A stretch of DNA of 17,234 bases. Source: Chordibacter forsetii. GTDB taxonomy: Bacteria; Verrucomicrobiota; Verrucomicrobiia; Opitutales; Seribacteraceae. Below the pieces are notes generated by a model, which saw only the letters and a program-made list of their open reading frames with translations, was not told the origin of the DNA and made no database searches. Of the stretch, positions 13,759 to 17,234 are shown in pieces. Position numbers and translations under genes: made by a program. Each line of letters begins with the position of its first letter. Position 1 is the first letter of the stretch. The stretch is taken from NCBI RefSeq assembly GCF_964187505.1, contig NZ_CAXLML010000194.1, positions 1 through 17,234 on the forward strand, written 5' to 3'.

Positions 13759-15030
13759 CTAAAACCTTCCCATTATTTCAGCGTGCACTAAATGGCGCCC
13801 ATAACTCCCAACACTTGTGCCTTTATCCATTAAGGTAAAGTCATAACCACCTGAAGATGAGAAGGTTTTGTTAATTCTCTTGGTGACACCGAACCCAAAG
13901 CCGTATGTTTGCATAGATGAAGAATCTACCTTGCCCTTTTCTTCATCAGAGTTCTGATCAAAATCTTGTGGGTAGGTGTAATCTGTAATGCCCGCACTTA
14001 AATAACTTGAGCCCGTTAGGGTATCTGTAAATCGATGTGAAAGTCCTGCTCTAAAAGATGTAGAAAAAGTTGAAAACCCTTGAGCAGTTGGAGAGAATGC
14101 ACGACTGAGAGAGTAATTGGATGATGTTTTAGAGTTATGCTTCCAATTGAGAGCTACCGAAGTGATTAGGTTGTCTTGGTTAGCTTGATTAGATGAGACA
14201 TAATCGACTAAACTGTACCCGAGCGAAACACTTCCACTAAATTTGGAAGAATATACACCATCGGCACCAACACTTATTGAATGATTGTTGGCATCGGTGA
14301 GGTTATTTTGAGATGTACCATGTGCCTTGGATTTCGAAAAGGTGTAGTTAGTAAAAAAATCTAGCTTTTCAGAATAAATGTAAAATGCACGAAAACTTAA
14401 AGGCAGGGTCGAGAAATCAAGATTAGGACTATCGTCGGTATTTGCAGATTGGTAAAACCTGTAGGAATAAGAAGTTCCACCACCAACACCAAATTTAGAA
14501 CTATGATTGTAACGCACATTAAGACCGGCAGTAACATAAGTGTAAGAGATTAGGTCTTGTTCCAAGACACTGGCACCAATATTTTGGCCTAGGTCAAATG
14601 TAGTTTCGAACCTAATCTTAGCGTTATTAGAAATTCTTTTCTTGAGAGCAAGAGTATCATCAAAATCAATGCTTAAAGACGTCGTTGGTACGATATTGCT
14701 CATGTCTCCGTTTAATAAATATTGAGAGATTTGAACTCCAGCAGAACCAGTAATTTTGAATAGGCCCAACTTATTTGTAAAGTGGACTGCCGGTGAAAAT
14801 GTTAAAATAAAATCATCCTCGCTTTCCAAACGGTCGGGATTGATTAAAGAAGAATTAGATTTCTTAACCGCATCAAACTCGTTGCTAGGCATGCCAAAAA
14901 CTAAAGAGTCGTAAGATAATTTAAGTGCTGCACTTGCATCAATACGACCAACCTTTCCTTCGTAAAGTCCATAAGAGGAAGTCAAAACTAAGAATAGTCC
15001 AATAAAATATATGAAGGGCTTCATAATCAA
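13759..15030 (-). CDS. Outer-membrane beta-barrel protein, likely polysaccharide pore
   Basis: The longest frame starts at a TTG (15030), but the ATG two codons later (15024) gives a clean signal peptide (MKPFIYFIGLFLVLTSSYG) and is the more likely start. The mature part of about 400 residues is a series of amphipathic beta strands rich in Ser, Thr, Tyr and Phe, with alternating hydrophobic residues (for example SYTYVTAGLNVRY, GFSTFSTSFRAGLSHRF). It ends in VHAEIMGRF, with a terminal Phe as in the usual outer-membrane barrel signal. It resembles the putative beta-barrel porin 2 family (BBP2) found in exopolysaccharide clusters, though I cannot confirm membership. As the first gene of the export operon, and given the pore-less OPX protein, it is the best candidate for the outer-membrane exit channel. 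Strand number cannot be fixed by eye. Confidence 0.85.
   Translation of the reverse strand: MIMKPFIYFIGLFLVLTSSYGLYEGKVGRIDASAALKLSYDSLVFGMPSNEFDAVKKSNSSLINPDRLESEDDFILTFSPAVHFTNKLGLFKITGSAGVQISQYLLNGDMSNIVPTTSLSIDFDDTLALKKRISNNAKIRFETTFDLGQNIGASVLEQDLISYTYVTAGLNVRYNHSSKFGVGGGTSYSYRFYQSANTDDSPNLDFSTLPLSFRAFYIYSEKLDFFTNYTFSKSKAHGTSQNNLTDANNHSISVGADGVYSSKFSGSVSLGYSLVDYVSSNQANQDNLITSVALNWKHNSKTSSNYSLSRAFSPTAQGFSTFSTSFRAGLSHRFTDTLTGSSYLSAGITDYTYPQDFDQNSDEEKGKVDSSSMQTYGFGFGVTKRINKTFSSSGGYDFTLMDKGTSVGSYGRHLVHAEIMGRF
13765..13770 (-). promoter_or_regulatory. Ribosome binding site of the OPX gene inside the barrel gene
   Basis: GGAAGG on the minus strand lies 10 nt before the OPX ATG (13754). It is part of the last codons of the barrel gene (ATG GGA AGG TTT TAG). 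A second purine-rich AGGGAA directly abuts the ATG. This is one of the clearer Shine-Dalgarno sites in the window and fixes the start. Confidence 0.5.
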
Positions 15031-15044
15031 GGATTTAGAGTTTT

Positions 15045-15073
15045 ATTGAATTTACATTCCGATAATTTGTCAA
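15045..15073 (-). promoter_or_regulatory. Candidate sigma-70-like promoter of the polysaccharide export operon
   Basis: On the minus strand a perfect TTGACA (15068-15073) is followed after 17 nt by TTCAAT (15045-15050, 4 of 6 matches to TATAAT). The expected transcript start, about 7 nt on, lies 12-15 nt upstream of the ATG at 15024. This favours the ATG over the TTG at 15030. It sits in the 78-nt divergent gap shared with the O-antigen ligase-like gene. Confidence 0.45.
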
Positions 15074-15108
15074 CTTAATCACATTTTAAGCTTACAAGTC
15101 ATTCAATC

Positions 15109-16716
15109 GTGAATAACAATCTTAAATTATGTATCTTATACCTAATCCTTGTCACATGGTTTAAGGCAGGACTAGCTGGTGGATTCCCGGGAATAATATT
15201 AAGCATTCTTGGACTAACTTTATTGGTAACCCAATTATTTCAAAACTACTTTTGGACTAGAAGATATTTTCTATCCATCATCCCCCTTTTATTGATGCTT
15301 ATTTGGGCTGTAATAGGCTTTAATAACCCGAAATATCAAGCACTCAACGCACAGGACCTCATTGAATTAAACATGGAAGGAACTTTGATCGAAACCAGGG
15401 ATTCAACAAAAATCGAAATGATTTCTAATGGTATGAATTTGATTTTAGAAAAAAGCAGAGATGACCCTAAGTTATCGATTGCTTTATTTTTTCATTTAAA
15501 AAACACCTATACAGATAAATATTCTAAAGTTATAAATGATCCAATTATCACATTTTTCAATAACTGCGAAAATAAAATAAAACTAGAATACTGGAGCTTT
15601 TTACCTTCAATTTCAATTAAGAACTTATCTAGCATACAGAATTTTTTATTTCTTTTTATTAATTTATTTTTTGGTATTATTATTTTTCATAATTTATTCA
15701 ATTTTAGTAATGTAAAAGTTGTTTTATGGATAGTCGTTATCAATACATTTATTCTTTGTATTGTTGGTCTCTATCAAAAATTTACTCAAGTGTGGTCTGA
15801 TGATTATTTGGAAATATTGGGAATTTGGAATGCCCCGGAACCAAGGTATTTTTTTTCCACATTTACCTATAAAAACCACTGGTCAGCTTTTGCATTAATT
15901 TCTCTATCTTGTATTTATTCAATATTCTACAAGCAATTAAGGATTACCAATGAATACATGATTAAGTCTCCTATTTTATTATTTATTATATTTTCTAGTA
16001 TTTTGTTGGTTTCGACAGTTATATTTTCAGGTTCTAGGTCTGGTATTTTATTCTCCGTAATATCAGTTATACTTTTCAGCTTAATTATATTCTTCAAAAA
16101 AAAGAAGCTAGAATCCTATTCATTCAAGAAAATTATTTTATATTTTTTAGTTATCCTCCCTACTTTATTTTTCATTTTTTATTCATTAAAAAAAGATGAG
16201 AAAGTTAAGGAAATGCTAACCAACTCTACCACTCAATGGAAAGCCTTCCAGGAAGGGAGTCCTCCCCTCAGATGGTATCTTTGGAATGATGCCTACAAAA
16301 TGGCTCAAAGTGAACTAATTTTAGGACATGGTTATAATGCATTCCCATCAACTTATCCTAAATTTCAATCTATGGTGGTTAGACAAGAACGGGGAAAAGG
16401 ACTGGCAAGTGCTCACAACCCTTACATTCCCCTTGTTGCACATGCACACAATGATGTTGTGGAATTTATCTGTGAATGGGGTTTGCTTGGTACTTTTTGT
16501 TTTTTTATTCCCTACATCCTTCACATAATTAAAGTTTGGGGTTCCACTAACTCAACAACTGTTAAATTATTACTTTCAGGTTGTTTTGTTTTTTTGGTTT
16601 ATTGCTTCGTAGATTTCCCCACTCGAACTCCGGCATGCGTTGTTCTATTTTCATGCATTGCAGGGTTGGCATGTAAGTATGACAATCTTTCAACTAACAG
16701 CCAAAGAGGATTTTAG
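15109..16716 (+). CDS. O-antigen ligase/Wzy-like polymerase, multi-pass membrane protein
   Basis: The 535-residue protein uses a GTG start. Hydrophobic segments lie at about 5-22, 24-42, 53-70, 176-197, 203-222, 255-275, 287-305, 311-329, 341-360, 457-473, 487-501 and 508-522. Features typical of the O-antigen ligase/Wzy_C family (PF04932) are YKNHWSAF (254-261), SGSRSG (307-312), the large extracytoplasmic loop with PPLRWYLW (385-392) and HAHNDVVEF (445-453), and GHGYNAF (406-412) between them. Such enzymes transfer or polymerise undecaprenyl-linked glycans on the periplasmic face. Next to OPX and Wzc genes, polymerisation of the exported polysaccharide is the better guess than ligation to lipid A, but the family cannot be split by sequence alone. 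A second soluble loop (about 75-172) without membrane segments is unusually long. It is divergent from the export operon by 78 nt. Confidence 0.88.
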   Translation: MNNNLKLCILYLILVTWFKAGLAGGFPGIILSILGLTLLVTQLFQNYFWTRRYFLSIIPLLLMLIWAVIGFNNPKYQALNAQDLIELNMEGTLIETRDSTKIEMISNGMNLILEKSRDDPKLSIALFFHLKNTYTDKYSKVINDPIITFFNNCENKIKLEYWSFLPSISIKNLSSIQNFLFLFINLFFGIIIFHNLFNFSNVKVVLWIVVINTFILCIVGLYQKFTQVWSDDYLEILGIWNAPEPRYFFSTFTYKNHWSAFALISLSCIYSIFYKQLRITNEYMIKSPILLFIIFSSILLVSTVIFSGSRSGILFSVISVILFSLIIFFKKKKLESYSFKKIILYFLVILPTLFFIFYSLKKDEKVKEMLTNSTTQWKAFQEGSPPLRWYLWNDAYKMAQSELILGHGYNAFPSTYPKFQSMVVRQERGKGLASAHNPYIPLVAHAHNDVVEFICEWGLLGTFCFFIPYILHIIKVWGSTNSTTVKLLLSGCFVFLVYCFVDFPTRTPACVVLFSCIAGLACKYDNLSTNSQRGF

Positions 16717-16755
16717 TTTGCATCCGAGTATAACTTGAATGATTTTAAGTAAGTA

Positions 16756-17234
16756 ATGGATATTGGTCCGTTTTTAGGATTTTCTTCTAATTTATTGAGA
16801 TTATTTTTCTCAACTGTTTTTTTGTGTACAATTTTACAAGCAAAATTGTCCACTACAATGCTTGACAGCATACTTCTTATCAATCTTGGGGGAGTCAATG
16901 AACTCGTTAAGGACTCTAACACTAAAGAGAGAAGAAGCTTAGTTCCCAAAGAAACCCTCGAGCAACAAATTGGACCCGACGGTACAAACGCTCCTCCTGT
17001 TTTACCCGAATCGATAACTTCACATTTTGAATCATCGCACGGGCCACCCTTAGTCACGAACGATGGTCTAACTGAAGCGTTAAGTGAAGCCTTTTCCCTT
17101 GATGGGAATCCGCCTACAATCGAGGACTTTGAAACCTCCATCAAAAATCTCGCAGAGACAAAACAGGATTATGGACTATCTAATAAATCATTTCTGTCTT
17201 CAACTAAATCTATGATCTCTGCCTATTTGAGGGC
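16756..17234 (+). CDS. Exported protein of unknown function, 3' end cut by window edge
   Basis: From the ATG at 16756 the frame is open to the end of the window (159 codons plus 2 nt). An in-frame TAA at 16750-16752 limits the start. The N-terminus (LLRLFFSTVFLCTILQA, residues 13-29) looks like a signal peptide with cleavage after Ala29. What follows is acidic, Ser/Thr-rich and mostly polar, with a Pro-rich patch (GTNAPPVLPESI, about 76-87) and no recognisable domain, so it is probably the start of a larger periplasmic or surface protein. It begins 39 nt after the ligase-like gene on the same strand and may be co-transcribed. A minus-strand frame overlapping it (16713-17144) is judged to be a shadow. 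Function unknown. Confidence 0.65.
   Translation, partial: MDIGPFLGFSSNLLRLFFSTVFLCTILQAKLSTTMLDSILLINLGGVNELVKDSNTKERRSLVPKETLEQQIGPDGTNAPPVLPESITSHFESSHGPPLVTNDGLTEALSEAFSLDGNPPTIEDFETSIKNLAETKQDYGLSNKSFLSSTKSMISAYLR

Noticed and set aside
16713..17144. 143-codon minus-strand frame at the right edge
   Set aside because: It lies opposite a longer plus-strand frame that has a signal peptide and stays open to the edge; the minus frame has no recognisable domain, and its end overlaps the 3' end of the ligase-like gene.

Overview
The window looks like chromosomal DNA from an AT-rich Gram-negative bacterium. It encodes outer-membrane and periplasmic proteins with signal peptides, a phosphatidylserine synthase, and a capsule/exopolysaccharide export operon. 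Shine-Dalgarno sequences are weak or absent before most genes. The gene mix (DUF1538 transporter, GAF-GAF-PAS cyclase, many TPR proteins, short OPX protein with a separate barrel) would suit a marine Verrucomicrobiota of the Opitutae type, but no RNA gene or diagnostic marker is present, so that placement is a guess.

Layout. (1) Positions 1-2421, minus strand: a lipoprotein with coiled coils, followed by a DUF1538 multi-pass membrane protein that runs off the left edge. (2) Positions 2506-9402, plus strand: a tight four-gene operon made of a 792-residue coiled-coil rod, a GAF-GAF-PAS class III adenylate cyclase with a C-terminal TPR, a 524-residue TPR protein, and a 224-residue TPR-like protein. 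Neighbouring genes overlap by 11 nt, are 12 nt apart, and overlap by 4 nt. (3) Positions 9404-10590: pssA (minus), convergent with the operon, and a small BamE-like exported protein (plus). (4) Positions 10596-15030, minus strand: a polysaccharide export operon in transcription order outer-membrane beta-barrel, short Wza-like OPX protein, Wzc-like tyrosine autokinase, DUF4177 protein. (5) Positions 15109-16716, plus strand: an O-antigen ligase/Wzy-like polymerase divergent from the export operon. (6) Positions 16756-17234: the start of an exported protein that runs off the right edge.

The most unusual part is region 2. The coiled-coil protein is built over its entire length from a 36-residue unit without a single insertion or deletion (792 = 22 x 36), with an Arg at the same place in all 22 units. 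It is translationally coupled to a cyclase of the cyanobacterial CyaB1 architecture, whose second GAF domain carries a full cyclic-nucleotide-binding NKFDE signature. The following TPR protein is a gapless 2 x 250-residue tandem duplication. A run of nine A at the junction of the two TPR genes could allow frameshift fusion. Together this suggests a long rod or filament scaffold coupled to a self-regulated cAMP source and TPR adaptors; that functional reading is inference.

Regions 4 and 5 together supply polymerisation, length/kinase control, periplasmic conduit and outer-membrane pore for a surface polysaccharide. No gap between genes exceeds about 85 nt. I found no tRNA, rRNA, CRISPR, transposase, attachment site, origin, riboswitch or convincing intrinsic terminator.
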